Positions 46,030 through 55,340 of a stretch of DNA of 64,000 nt are shown here, piece by piece; position 1 is the stretch's first letter; each line of letters starts with the position of its first letter. This DNA is from Pseudomonas sp. B21-028. GTDB lineage: Bacteria > Pseudomonadota > Gammaproteobacteria > Pseudomonadales > Pseudomonadaceae. The position numbers were made by a program, and so were the translations under genes. The DNA lies in contig NZ_CP087184.1 of NCBI RefSeq assembly GCF_024749045.1, positions 4,216,001 through 4,280,000 of the forward strand, in the 5' to 3' direction. Under the pieces are notes generated by a model, which did not search any database, was not told the origin of the DNA, and saw only the letters and a program-made list of their open reading frames with translations.

Positions 46030-46365
46030 TTACTGAACGTTCTTCAGCTTGACCACATCCCCGGACACCGACGTGGTGTAACCGGTCAGGACCCAGGCCC
46101 AGAACCAGTTTTCCTGCACTTGGGTGTTGATCATGGCGTCGCCGCCCTTGGCCTTGATCGCCGCAGTCTGGGCGCGCACGAAGCGGTTGTTCTGGCGGAT
46201 CGGGATCACGCCGAACAGCAACAGGCCGGTGGCCTTCGCTTCACTGTGGCCGACAACGGTGTACTGGCTGCTGTCGTACTGCTGGGTCTTCATCGGGGTG
46301 CCGGTGCAACCCGCCAGGACCAGGCCGAACAGTGCGGTGGCGACAATTTTGCTGAAACTTTTCAT
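46030..46365 (-). CDS. Small lipoprotein
   Basis: A 111-residue protein with a lipoprotein signal ending at VLAGC (Cys20). The mature part is short and has no recognised catalytic motif; the segment EAKATGLLLFGVIPI is reminiscent of small conserved Pseudomonas lipoproteins. GGAG precedes the ATG. It is convergent with lldP. The function is unknown. Confidence 0.8.
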   Translation of the reverse strand: MKSFSKIVATALFGLVLAGCTGTPMKTQQYDSSQYTVVGHSEAKATGLLLFGVIPIRQNNRFVRAQTAAIKAKGGDAMINTQVQENWFWAWVLTGYTTSVSGDVVKLKNVQ

Positions 46366-46628
46366 TGACTACTCCATGGGAAAACGCCCGGGATCCATCT
46401 CTCGGGCGGCGCGTACTCTACCCGATCAACATCAAGTTGACATTATCTACGCGCAACTCGCAGACCCGCCCTGAAGCGCCAGTTAGAGCCATTCGTCAGT
46501 TGTCCCTCCAACGTCCTCCAGTGAATCGGCGCCATGTCGATAACCAGACGATTGCGCCACGGAAGGCAAATCCTGCCCTTGCCGGCGGACATCGATCCGC
46601 ACCGGCTACCCCGTTGGAGCGCTTGACC

Positions 46629-47285
46629 ATGATTGACCTGACTGTCTGGAATATCACCCTTCCGATACAAACCCCGGCCGTGACCGTTGCGACCAAAGCG
46701 GTTCCGACCCTGCGCAACCAGTACTTCACCAACACCGGTGACAAGATCGTGTTCTGGGCCCCCGTGACCGGGTCCCACACCGGTAAGAGCGAATACCCGC
46801 GCTCCGAGCTGCGGGAAACCTCGAAAGACGGCAAGCTGCGCAACTGGCGATATAACAGCGGGGTCAATGCCCTCAAAGGCACCCTGGCCGTGAATCAGGT
46901 GCCCTCGGCCGGTCGCGTGGTCGTCGCGCAGATCCACGCCAAGGATGCGCCCACCCCCTTGCTCAAGCTCGTCTACCGTTTCACCAAGGGGGTCGGCAAC
47001 CTGGATGTCGAATACCGGGTCAAGCCCAAGGATGCAAAAAGCCCGGTGATGTTCACCGTGCCAAACGTTGCCTTGAACAAAGTCTTCACCTATTCCCTGC
47101 AGATGGACAAACAGGGCAAGGTCTCCGTGCTGATCAACAACGTCGGCAAACAGGTGAAACTGGACCCGTCCTGGTATGGCTACAACTTCTATTTCAAGGC
47201 GGGCGTCTACACCCTGGACAACGTCGGCTATGCCAGCGAAGGCGGAAAAGTGACCTACACCAAACTGAACGTCAGTCATCTATGA
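46629..47285 (+). CDS. PL7 family alginate lyase-like polysaccharide lyase
   Basis: A 218-residue lyase of polysaccharide lyase family 7, a single jelly-roll domain. The conserved motifs are visible: RSELRE at 58-63, QIH at 101-103 and YFKAGVYTL near the C-terminus, giving the Arg, Gln, His and Tyr of the active site. It should cleave alginate or a related polyuronate by beta-elimination. No signal peptide is seen: the ATG at 46629 has GGAGC upstream and leads straight into the domain. It may stay inside the cell or leave by a non-Sec route. Confidence 0.88.
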   Translation: MIDLTVWNITLPIQTPAVTVATKAVPTLRNQYFTNTGDKIVFWAPVTGSHTGKSEYPRSELRETSKDGKLRNWRYNSGVNALKGTLAVNQVPSAGRVVVAQIHAKDAPTPLLKLVYRFTKGVGNLDVEYRVKPKDAKSPVMFTVPNVALNKVFTYSLQMDKQGKVSVLINNVGKQVKLDPSWYGYNFYFKAGVYTLDNVGYASEGGKVTYTKLNVSHL

Positions 47286-47311
47286 CCGACGTTCAGCCCG
47301 ATGCCTGCGCT

Positions 47312-48541
47312 TCAGGCCTTTGAGGGGACGGCTACCGCTTGCCGGCCACTGAAGGCAAACAGGAAGCAGACGAACACCAGCAACGCAAACCCGGCCGGGA
47401 ACAGCCAGATGCTGGTCCAGTCATGACCGCCCGCCCCGGCAAAATGATCGGTGACCTGCCCCGCTACCCGGAAGCCGATCAACATGCCCAGGCCATAGGT
47501 CGCCAGGGTGATCAACCCTTGGGCTGAACTGCGCAGATGCTCCGGCGCCTTGGCGTCGGTGTAGATCTGTCCCGATACGAAAAAGAAGTCATAGCAGATG
47601 CCATGCAGGGCAATGCCGGTGAACAGCATGAACGCCAGGTCACCGTTGTTGCCGTAGGCAAACAGCAGGTAGCGCAACGCCCACGCCAGCATCCCCACCA
47701 GCAACGCCAACTTGATCCCGAAGCGCTGGATGAACAGCGGCAACAGCAGCATGAACAGCACCTCGGACACTTGCCCGATGGCCATCTTCGCCGTGGGGTT
47801 GGTCATGCCGGTCTCGGCCAGGAACGGGTTGGCATTCTGGTAATAGAACGCCAACGGGATGCAGATCAGGATCGAGGCGACGAAGAACACCAGGTAACTG
47901 CGGTCCTTGAGCAGCCCCAGGGCATCCAGGCCCAGCAGTTGTTTGATTCCGCCGCCGGCTTCGGCCTTGAGCGGTGCCGTGGCCGGCAGCGTGAGGCTGT
48001 AGATGCCCAAGGCCAGCGAAGCGATCGCCGCCATCAGGAAGGTATTGCGCAAACCGCCCGCCGCAATGGCTTCCCGTGAATCCCAGGCGAACACAAAACT
48101 GATGACCACGCCCGCGACGATCCAGCCGATGGTGCCCCACACCCGCACACGGGAGAACTCCAGCGCCGGATCGCGCATCTGCCGGAACGCCACGGAATTG
48201 ACCAGGGCCAGGGTCGGCATGTAGACCACCATGTACGCTAGCACGTAGGGATAGAAGCCACTGAAGTCCTGCGCCGAATACAGCTGATACAGCAGCACCG
48301 CGCCCAGCAGGTGCAGCACCGCCAGGATACGTTCGGCATTGAAGTAACGGTCGGCGATCAGGCCGATCACGAACGGCGCGATGATCGCGCCCCAGGACTG
48401 GGTGGAAAACGCCATGCCGACCTGCCCACCGCTGGCGCCCAGGCTGCTGGAAAGAAAGGTCCCGAGGGTGACGAACCAGCCACCCCAGATAAAGAACTGC
48501 AGGAACATCATCACGCTCAAGCGTGCGTTCATCGTGGTCAT
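47312..48541 (-). CDS. MFS transporter, nucleoside:H+ symporter (NHS) type
   Basis: A 409-residue transporter with 12 predicted helices. The N-terminal MMFLQFFIWGGWFVTLGTFL segment and overall pattern place it with the NupG/XapB group of the major facilitator superfamily. Next to a MocA-type dehydrogenase and a TIM-barrel isomerase it more likely imports a sugar or polyol than a nucleoside. I prefer the ATG at 48541 over a GTG at 48550. A BIME separates it from the isomerase gene upstream. Confidence 0.87.
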   Translation of the reverse strand: MTTMNARLSVMMFLQFFIWGGWFVTLGTFLSSSLGASGGQVGMAFSTQSWGAIIAPFVIGLIADRYFNAERILAVLHLLGAVLLYQLYSAQDFSGFYPYVLAYMVVYMPTLALVNSVAFRQMRDPALEFSRVRVWGTIGWIVAGVVISFVFAWDSREAIAAGGLRNTFLMAAIASLALGIYSLTLPATAPLKAEAGGGIKQLLGLDALGLLKDRSYLVFFVASILICIPLAFYYQNANPFLAETGMTNPTAKMAIGQVSEVLFMLLLPLFIQRFGIKLALLVGMLAWALRYLLFAYGNNGDLAFMLFTGIALHGICYDFFFVSGQIYTDAKAPEHLRSSAQGLITLATYGLGMLIGFRVAGQVTDHFAGAGGHDWTSIWLFPAGFALLVFVCFLFAFSGRQAVAVPSKA

Positions 48542-48595
48542 GACAGTCACCGTCTATTTGTTGTTCTTGTAAGCCAGCCCGTTGGTAAAGCTTTT

Positions 48596-48718
48596 TGTGG
48601 CGAGGGGATTCATCCCCGTTGGGCTGCGCAGCAGCCCCAAAACCCGACACCTCGGTGTGCCTGATAGACCGCATTGGGGCTGCTGCGCAGCCCAGCGGGG
48701 ATGAATCCCCTCGCCACA
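48596..48718. repeat. BIME of the second REP family
   Basis: An inverted pair with outer arms TGTGGCGAGGGGATTCATCC and their mirror, and inner arms GGGCTGCGCAGCAGCCCC. It starts 4 bp after the isomerase stop and ends about 55 bp before the transporter start, so it lies inside what is otherwise one operon and could lower or process the transcript. Confidence 0.9.
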
Positions 48719-48722
48719 GAGG

Positions 48723-49802
48723 CTATTTCTGCAATCCAAGCAACCGCCGATTGAACGCTTCATCCGCCGTTACCCCGGCAAAATCATCGAAAGCCTTGCG
48801 AGTCTTGCGGATCATGTGCCGCTCGATGAACGCCGCCCCTTCAGCCGCGCCCTGTTGCGAATCCTTCAGGCAACACTCCCATTCCAGCACCGCCCAGCCG
48901 CTGAAGTCGTACTGGGTCAATTTGCTGAAGATCGACTTGAAATCGATCTGCCCATCACCCAGGGAACGGAACCGGCCGGGGCGTTCCACCCAGCCCTGGT
49001 AACCGCCGTACACACCGGACCGGGCATCGGGGCGGAACTCGGCGTCCTTGACGTGGAACATGCGGATGCGCGCGTGGTAGCGGTCGATGAAACCCAGATA
49101 GTCCATTTGTTGCAGTAGCAGGTGGCTGGGGTCGTAGAGGATGGCCGCCCGCGGATGGTGATCGACCGCTTCCAGGAAACGCTCGAACGAGGCGCCGTCG
49201 TGGAGGTCTTCGCCGGGATGGATTTCGTAGCACAGGTCCACCCCGGCCGCCTCGAAGCAATCGAGAATCGGCAACCAGCGCCGGGCCAGCTCGGCGAAAC
49301 CTTGCTCGACAAGCCCGCTCGGGCGTTGTGGCCACGGGTACATGTAGGGCCACAACAGCGCGCCGGAAAACGTCGCATGGGCTTTGAGCCCCAGGCGTTG
49401 GCTGGCCCGGGCCGCCAGTTTGAGCTGGTCGATGGCCCATTCGGTCCGGGCCTGGGGTTGGCCGCGCAGAGGGGCCGGGGCGAAGTCGTCGAACAGCGCG
49501 TCGAACGCCGGGTGCACCGCGACCAGCTGGCCCTGCAGGTGCGTCGACAGTTCGCTGATCTCGACACCGGCCTCTGCGCAGGTGGCCTTGAGTTCATCGC
49601 AATAGGCCTGATCCTCGGCGGCCCGGGCCAAGTCAATGTAACGCGTGCCCAGGGTGGGCAACTGAATGGCTTTGTAGCCCTGTGAGGCGGCCCATCGGGC
49701 GATGTTCGCCAAGGTGTCGAAAGGCGCCTCATCGGACATGAACTGGGCCAGGAAAATGGCCGGCCCGCGCAGGCCGCTCGGTGTTTGATCGACGGTACTC
49801 AC
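48723..49802 (-). CDS. Sugar phosphate isomerase/epimerase (xylose isomerase-like TIM barrel)
   Basis: A 359-residue TIM-barrel enzyme of the AP-endonuclease-2/xylose isomerase-like group. Metal ligands are suggested by CYEIHPGEDLHD, YDPSHLLLQ, MFHVKDAEF and LEWECC. It probably interconverts keto-sugars or inosose-type compounds made by the neighbouring dehydrogenase. It starts with GTG at 49802, which overlaps the TGA of the dehydrogenase gene (GTGA) and has GGAGAG 8 bp upstream, so the pair is translationally coupled. Confidence 0.88.
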   Translation of the reverse strand: MSTVDQTPSGLRGPAIFLAQFMSDEAPFDTLANIARWAASQGYKAIQLPTLGTRYIDLARAAEDQAYCDELKATCAEAGVEISELSTHLQGQLVAVHPAFDALFDDFAPAPLRGQPQARTEWAIDQLKLAARASQRLGLKAHATFSGALLWPYMYPWPQRPSGLVEQGFAELARRWLPILDCFEAAGVDLCYEIHPGEDLHDGASFERFLEAVDHHPRAAILYDPSHLLLQQMDYLGFIDRYHARIRMFHVKDAEFRPDARSGVYGGYQGWVERPGRFRSLGDGQIDFKSIFSKLTQYDFSGWAVLEWECCLKDSQQGAAEGAAFIERHMIRKTRKAFDDFAGVTADEAFNRRLLGLQK

Positions 49803-50974
49803 AGCAGCGACTCTCCGGTTTGCAGCGCGGTCCACTTCGCCTCGCCACGATGATTGATGACGGCGGCCTCGATGAACGCCATGCCGCGCAAGCCGGTTTC
49901 GATGCCGGGTACGCCAGGCGCATCGGGGCCTTCGATCCGTCCGCGAATGGCCCGGGCGAAATCGCCGTAGAGGTTGGCCATGGCCTCCAGATACCCCTCG
50001 GGATGCCCCGCCGGCAGGCGCATGCGGCGTGTGGCGGCCTCGCACAACCACGGTTGGCCGACGCCGCAACGCAGGATGCTCAGGGGTTGGTCGAGGGCAC
50101 GATGGATCAGGCTCGACGGTTCCTCCTGGCGCCATTCCAAGGCGCCCTTGTCCCCATAGACGCGGATCTTCAGCGGATTCTCTTCACCAGCGCAGACCTG
50201 ACTGGCGATCAACACGCCACTGGCGCCGTCACTCATGCGCAACAGCATCGCGACGTCATCGTCCAGTTGCCGGCCCGGGATGTGAGTGCCCAAGGCCGCA
50301 CAAAGCTGTTCGACGTGCTGCCCGGTCACGAACTCCGCCAGGGAAAACGCATGGGTGCCGATGTCGCCGATGCAGCCGCCCAGGCCGGACTGCTCGGGGT
50401 CATCGCGCCAACCAGCCTGTTTGTTGCCCTGCCCGGCGACGTCCTGGCTGAGCCAGCCCTGGGGATACTCCACCAGCACTTTGCGCACCGTGCCGATCAC
50501 ACCGGTGCGCACCATCTCCCGCGCCTGCCAGACCATGGGATACCCCAGGTAGGTGTGGGCCAGGCCATACAGACAGTCGCTGTCGTCCAGCACGTCCTTG
50601 AGCGTGAGCAGCTCACGCAGGTTCAACGCCGCGGGCTTTTCGCTGAACACATGGAAACCCACCTTCAATGCCTGGCCGGCAATCGGTGCGTGCAGATGAT
50701 TGGGCGTCACGATGACCAGCAGTTCCATGCGCCGGTCAGCGGGCAATGCCGCTTCGGCGTCCAACAGTTGCTGCCAGTCGCTGTAGCAGCGGGAAGCGGC
50801 CAGCCCCAGGGCTGCGCCGGTTTGTTGATTGTTGCGGGCATCGCGACTGAACGCCCCACACACCAACTCGAACCCGCCATCCAGGCCCGCGGCCTGACGA
50901 TGGGCCTGGCCAATGAAAGCGCCCTCCCCACCGCCTACGAAACCCAGTCTTATTTTCGGTGCTACAGGACTCAT
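49799..50974 (-). CDS. Gfo/Idh/MocA family oxidoreductase
   Basis: A 391-residue NAD(P)-dependent dehydrogenase. The Rossmann start is RLGFVGGGEGAFIGQAHR, the family motif HVFSEKPAALN gives the catalytic Lys, and GGCIGDIGTHAF carries the Asp and His of the active site. It should oxidise a sugar, inositol or similar polyol. It is the first gene of the operon, divergent from the LacI regulator, with the operator palindrome 30 bp before its start. Confidence 0.92.
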   Translation of the reverse strand: MSPVAPKIRLGFVGGGEGAFIGQAHRQAAGLDGGFELVCGAFSRDARNNQQTGAALGLAASRCYSDWQQLLDAEAALPADRRMELLVIVTPNHLHAPIAGQALKVGFHVFSEKPAALNLRELLTLKDVLDDSDCLYGLAHTYLGYPMVWQAREMVRTGVIGTVRKVLVEYPQGWLSQDVAGQGNKQAGWRDDPEQSGLGGCIGDIGTHAFSLAEFVTGQHVEQLCAALGTHIPGRQLDDDVAMLLRMSDGASGVLIASQVCAGEENPLKIRVYGDKGALEWRQEEPSSLIHRALDQPLSILRCGVGQPWLCEAATRRMRLPAGHPEGYLEAMANLYGDFARAIRGRIEGPDAPGVPGIETGLRGMAFIEAAVINHRGEAKWTALQTGESLL

Positions 50975-51004
50975 CGCGATTCTCTCAGGCCAGGGCTGAT
51001 GACA

Positions 51005-51020
51005 ATGTAACCGGTTACAT
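51005..51020. promoter_or_regulatory. Palindromic operator for the divergent LacI regulator
   Basis: ATGTAACCGGTTACAT is a perfect 16-bp palindrome with the central CG typical of LacI/GalR operators. It lies between the MocA-family gene and the LacI-family gene, so it can control both. Confidence 0.85.
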
Positions 51021-51153
51021 CACAGCGGAATCTAGGCTCAGTTTCGCGACGTGTCAAACCCTACGGTCTTCATGCAGGGACGTTTGTGAGGCGACCAACC
51101 TGCGGTAAGCTCCCCTTCGTGCCGCTATTTTCCGGCGCTCGATCGAGGTGCTT

Positions 51154-52179
51154 TTGTCCAATATCCGTGAAGTGGCCCGGCTGGCCGGCGTGTCGGTGGC
51201 CACGGTTTCCAGAACGCTGAAATCCCCTGAACGGGTCTTGCCCGAGACACGGGACAAGGTCAACGCGGCGGTGGAACAGGCCGGCTACCGGCCGAACCTG
51301 ATGGCCGTGCAGTTCCGCTCCCGGCGCACCGGCAACCTGGTGATTCTGGTGCCGACCATCGCCAATACGTTCTTTGCCCGGGTCATCAGCGGTGCCCAGC
51401 AGTCCGCCCAGGCGGCGGGTTATCGGCTGCTGCTGTGCGACACCCAGGGCCAGGCAGAAGTCGAGCGGGAATTCGCGGCGCTGGTCTATGCGCACCAGGC
51501 AGACGGCGTGATCCAGTTGCGGGCAAGCAATCCTTTCGCGTCACTCCCTCCAGGCGCCGAAGCCCTGCCGCTGGTCAACGCCTGCGAAGTGGTCAAGGAT
51601 GCCGACTATCCCACCATCAGCCTCGACAACCGCGCCGCCGCCCAGGCCATGACCGAATACCTGATCGGCCTCGGTCACCGCCGCATCGGCATCATCAAGG
51701 GCCCCCGCAGCAGCCCCCTGACGCTGGACCGCGTGGCCGGTTACGAGGATGCCTTGCGCCAGGCCGGCCTGGCCGTCGACCCAGGCTTGATCTGCCACGG
51801 CGATTTCACCTTGAACGCCGGGTACGACGGAGCCGGTGCGATGCTGGCGCTGGCCGAGCGCCCCAGCGCGCTGTTCTGCGAAAACGACGAGATGGCCATC
51901 GGTGCCCTCAAGCGCATCAAGGCGTCGGGGTTGCGGGTACCCGAGGACATTTCTCTGGTGGGGTTCGACGACATCCCGTTCGCGGCGTATTGCGATCCGC
52001 CCCTGACCACCATTGCGCAGCCTGCCGAGATCTTTGGCCGCAAGGCTGTAGAGATGCTGATCGCGCTGATCGAAAAGACGCCCGTCACCGAGCGGCATGT
52101 GACGTTGCCGTTTGAATTGACGGTGCGGGGTAGCAGTGCGGCACCCGGGTCAGCGTCCTCCGGGGATAAGGAAAAATGA
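51154..52179 (+). CDS. LacI family transcriptional regulator
   Basis: A 341-residue repressor: an N-terminal helix-turn-helix (NIREVARLAGVSVATVSRTL), hinge helix, and a periplasmic-binding-like sugar domain (about 60-330). I choose the TTG at 51154, since GAGG lies 5 bp upstream; a GTG at 51148 overlaps that site. It is divergent from the dehydrogenase-isomerase-transporter genes and probably represses them until a sugar inducer binds. Confidence 0.92.
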   Translation: MSNIREVARLAGVSVATVSRTLKSPERVLPETRDKVNAAVEQAGYRPNLMAVQFRSRRTGNLVILVPTIANTFFARVISGAQQSAQAAGYRLLLCDTQGQAEVEREFAALVYAHQADGVIQLRASNPFASLPPGAEALPLVNACEVVKDADYPTISLDNRAAAQAMTEYLIGLGHRRIGIIKGPRSSPLTLDRVAGYEDALRQAGLAVDPGLICHGDFTLNAGYDGAGAMLALAERPSALFCENDEMAIGALKRIKASGLRVPEDISLVGFDDIPFAAYCDPPLTTIAQPAEIFGRKAVEMLIALIEKTPVTERHVTLPFELTVRGSSAAPGSASSGDKEK

Positions 52180-52283
52180 CCCCCCTTGCCTCTTGAATGC
52201 GCTATTGATTCGCCACCTGGCGGTCCGTTTCGACTACAGTGGAAAGACTCTGCATAAAGCCATAACAAGACGGAGAGTTTTCC

Positions 52284-53234
52284 ATGCGAGTCAACAAGCG
52301 CTTCACCCTTCTGGCCGCTGCGGCAGCCTTGGTGGTCACGACCACGGTCCAGGCCGCTCCGGTGTACATCAACATCCTGACCGGGGGCACCAGTGGCGTC
52401 TATTACCCGATCGGGGTCGGGCTGTCGCAGATCTACAGCACCGGCATCAAGGACGCCAAGACTTCGGTGCAAGCCACCAAGGCGTCGGTGGAAAACCTGA
52501 ACCTGCTGCAGGCTGGGCGCGGAGAACTGGCCCTCGCGCTGGGCGATTCGGTGGCTGACGCCAAGAACGGCGTGGAAGATGCCGGCTTCAAGGCACCCCT
52601 GACCAAACTGCGCGCCATCGCCGGTGCCTACCCCAATTACATTCAGATCGTTGCCAGCCAGGAGTCGGGCATCAATACACTGGCCGACCTCAAGGGCAAA
52701 TCCATCTCCGTGGGGGCGGCAAAATCCGGCACCGAGTTGAACGCGCGGGCCATTCTCAAGGCAGCGGGGCTGAGCTACAGCGACATGAAGGTTCAGTATC
52801 TGCCCTTCGCCGAATCGGTGGACCTGATCAAGAACCGTCAACTGGACGCCACGCTCCAGTCCTCGGGACTGGGGATGGCGGCCATCCGTGACCTGGCCTC
52901 GACCATGCCACTGAACTACGTGTCGATTCCGACTGACGTGGTGACGAAAATCGGCAACCCGGCCTACCAGAGTGCAAGTATCCCGGCCAATACCTATGAC
53001 GGCCAGACCGAAGCCGTGCCCACCGTGGCCATCACCAACATCCTGGTCACCCGTGAAGACGTTTCGGATGAGGTGGCCTACCAGATGACCAAGTTGCTGT
53101 TCGAAAACCTCCCCCGTCTCGGCAGCGCCCACTCCGCAGCCAAAGACATCACACTGGATAAAGCCGCGAAAAACTTGCCTATCCCCCTCCATCCCGGTGC
53201 CGAGCGCTACTACAAGGAAGCCGGCGCCCTGTAA
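52284..53234 (+). CDS. TAXI family TRAP transporter solute-binding protein
   Basis: A 316-residue periplasmic binding protein. A signal peptide (about 1-25, ending VQAA) precedes the TAXI domain with ILTGGTSGVYYPIGVGLSQ and KGKSISVGAAKSGTELNAR. It delivers an organic acid, perhaps a dicarboxylate or amino acid, to the fused permease encoded 78 bp downstream. CGGAG lies before the ATG. Confidence 0.95.
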   Translation: MRVNKRFTLLAAAAALVVTTTVQAAPVYINILTGGTSGVYYPIGVGLSQIYSTGIKDAKTSVQATKASVENLNLLQAGRGELALALGDSVADAKNGVEDAGFKAPLTKLRAIAGAYPNYIQIVASQESGINTLADLKGKSISVGAAKSGTELNARAILKAAGLSYSDMKVQYLPFAESVDLIKNRQLDATLQSSGLGMAAIRDLASTMPLNYVSIPTDVVTKIGNPAYQSASIPANTYDGQTEAVPTVAITNILVTREDVSDEVAYQMTKLLFENLPRLGSAHSAAKDITLDKAAKNLPIPLHPGAERYYKEAGAL

Positions 53235-53312
53235 GCCGATCCGGCGCGGCGGTGGTGACCGTCGCCGCGCCCTCCGGTTCGCACCTTCGATGCAGGCAAG
53301 AGGACATCTTTA

Positions 53313-55340
53313 ATGAGTGAGATTCAGCCCGGCATTCCCGCCGACCCTCGGGACTGGCCCAGGACACTGTTCTACGTGGCCCTGCTGTTTTCGGTATTCC
53401 AGATCTTCACCGCGGCGTTCGCCCCCGTCTCCAGCCAGGTACTGCGTGCCGTACACGTGGGCTTCCTGTTGTGGGTGGTGTTCCTGAGTTATCCCGCCCA
53501 TGGCACGGGTCGCCCCTGGCAGCCACTGGCATGGGTGCTGTCCCTGGCCGGCGTGACCACGGCCCTGTACCAATGGGTATTTGAAGCCGATCTGATCCAG
53601 CGCTCCGGTGACCTGACCGGCACGGACCTCATCGTCGGTATCGTGCTGATCGGATTGGTGTTCGAAGCTGCTCGACGGGTGATGGGCATTGCGCTGCCGT
53701 TGATCTGCGGCCTGTTCCTGGCCTATGGGCTGTTCGGCGAATACCTGCCGGGCGATCTGGCCCATCGCGGCTACGGTTTCGATCAGATCGTCAATCAACT
53801 GTCCTTCGGCACCGAGGGGCTGTACGGTACGCCGACCTACGTGTCGGCCACCTACATTTTCCTGTTCATCCTGTTCGGCGCCTTCCTCGAAAAAGCCGGG
53901 ATGATCAAGCTGTTCACCGACTTTGCCATGGGCCTGTTCGGTCACAAGCTCGGCGGCCCGGCCAAGGTTGCCGTCGCCTCTTCCGCCTTGATGGGGACCA
54001 TTACCGGCTCCGGCATTGCCAACGTGGTGACCACCGGGCAATTCACCATCCCGCTGATGAAGCGCTTCGGCTACAAAGCCGCGTTCGCTGGCGGCGTGGA
54101 AGCCACCTCCAGCATGGGCAGCCAATTGATGCCGCCGATCATGGGTGCCGTGGCGTTCATCATGGCCGAGACCATCAACGTGCCGTTCGTTGAAGTCGCC
54201 AAGGCCGCCTTGATTCCCGCGTGCCTGTACTTCGGCTCGGTGTTCTGGATGGTTCATCTCGAAGCCAAGCGCTCCAACCTCAAGGGCTTGCCCAAGGACC
54301 AGTGCCCCAGCGCACTGGGCGCCGTGAAAGACAACTGGTACCTGCTGATCCCGCTCGCCGTCCTGATCTATCTGCTGTTTTCCGGGCGCACGCCGCTTTT
54401 TTCCGGCATGGTGGGACTGGCGCTCACCGCCATCGTGATCCTCGGCTCGGCGATCATCCTGCGAGTGTCGAGCTTTGCCTTGCGCTGTGCTTTCTGGATT
54501 GCGCTGGGCATTTTGTGCGTGGGGTTCTTCCAACTGGGCATCGGTGTCATCTTTGCCGTGATCGCGGTGCTGGTCGTGGTCTGCTGGTTCATCAAGGGTG
54601 CGAGAGAAACCCTGACGATTTGCCTCGATGCACTGGTGGACGGCGCGCGGCATGCGGTTCCAGTAGGGATTGCCTGTGCCCTGGTGGGCACCATCATTGG
54701 CGTGGTGTCGCTGACCGGGGTGGCCTCGACCTTCGCCGGTTACATCCTGGCCATCGGCAAGGACAACCTGTTGCTGTCGTTGATCCTGACGATGCTCACC
54801 TGTCTGGTGCTCGGCATGGGCATCCCGACCATCCCCAACTACATCATCACCAGCTCGATCGCCGCGCCCGCCCTGCTGGAACTGGGCGTGCCGCTGATCG
54901 TGTCGCACATGTTCGTGTTCTACTTCGGCATCCTCGCCGACCTGACGCCACCCGTGGCGCTGGCTTGCTTCGCGGCTGCGCCCATTGCCAGGGAGACCGG
55001 CCTGAAAATCAGCTTCTGGGCGGTACGCATCGCGCTTGCAGGCTTCGTCATTCCGTTCATGGCAGTCTATAACCCGGCACTGATGCTCCAGGGTGACAAC
55101 CTGTGGATGACGGCTTACATGCTGATCAAGACGATGCTGGCCGTCGGGCTCTGGGGCATGGCGTCCACCGGCCATCTGCAACAGAAAATGCCGATCTGGG
55201 AACGCCTGCTGTGCTTTGCCGCAGGCGCTTTGCTGGTCGTCGCCTTGCCGCTGACCGATGAGATTGGCTTCGTACTGGCCGGGCTGTTGATTTTCCAGCA
55301 CCTATGGCGCTCGCGGCGCATCGGACGGGCCCTGGCGTGA
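53313..55340 (+). CDS. TRAP transporter fused 4TM/12TM permease
   Basis: A 675-residue inner-membrane permease in which the small and large TRAP subunits are fused, as is usual for TAXI systems. Family stretches include LMGTITGSGIANVVTTGQF, EATSSMGSQLMPPIMGAVAF and GMGIPTIPNYIITSSIAAPA. AGAGGA precedes the ATG. Its TGA overlaps the GTG of the DUF1850 gene. It imports the solute bound by the upstream protein using an ion gradient. Confidence 0.95.
   Translation: MSEIQPGIPADPRDWPRTLFYVALLFSVFQIFTAAFAPVSSQVLRAVHVGFLLWVVFLSYPAHGTGRPWQPLAWVLSLAGVTTALYQWVFEADLIQRSGDLTGTDLIVGIVLIGLVFEAARRVMGIALPLICGLFLAYGLFGEYLPGDLAHRGYGFDQIVNQLSFGTEGLYGTPTYVSATYIFLFILFGAFLEKAGMIKLFTDFAMGLFGHKLGGPAKVAVASSALMGTITGSGIANVVTTGQFTIPLMKRFGYKAAFAGGVEATSSMGSQLMPPIMGAVAFIMAETINVPFVEVAKAALIPACLYFGSVFWMVHLEAKRSNLKGLPKDQCPSALGAVKDNWYLLIPLAVLIYLLFSGRTPLFSGMVGLALTAIVILGSAIILRVSSFALRCAFWIALGILCVGFFQLGIGVIFAVIAVLVVVCWFIKGARETLTICLDALVDGARHAVPVGIACALVGTIIGVVSLTGVASTFAGYILAIGKDNLLLSLILTMLTCLVLGMGIPTIPNYIITSSIAAPALLELGVPLIVSHMFVFYFGILADLTPPVALACFAAAPIARETGLKISFWAVRIALAGFVIPFMAVYNPALMLQGDNLWMTAYMLIKTMLAVGLWGMASTGHLQQKMPIWERLLCFAAGALLVVALPLTDEIGFVLAGLLIFQHLWRSRRIGRALA

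Noticed and set aside
53310..55301. A 663-codon open frame antisense to the TRAP permease
   Set aside because: Composition is extreme (Gly, Gln, His, Arg), as expected from the complement of a high-GC membrane-protein gene; no domain is visible.
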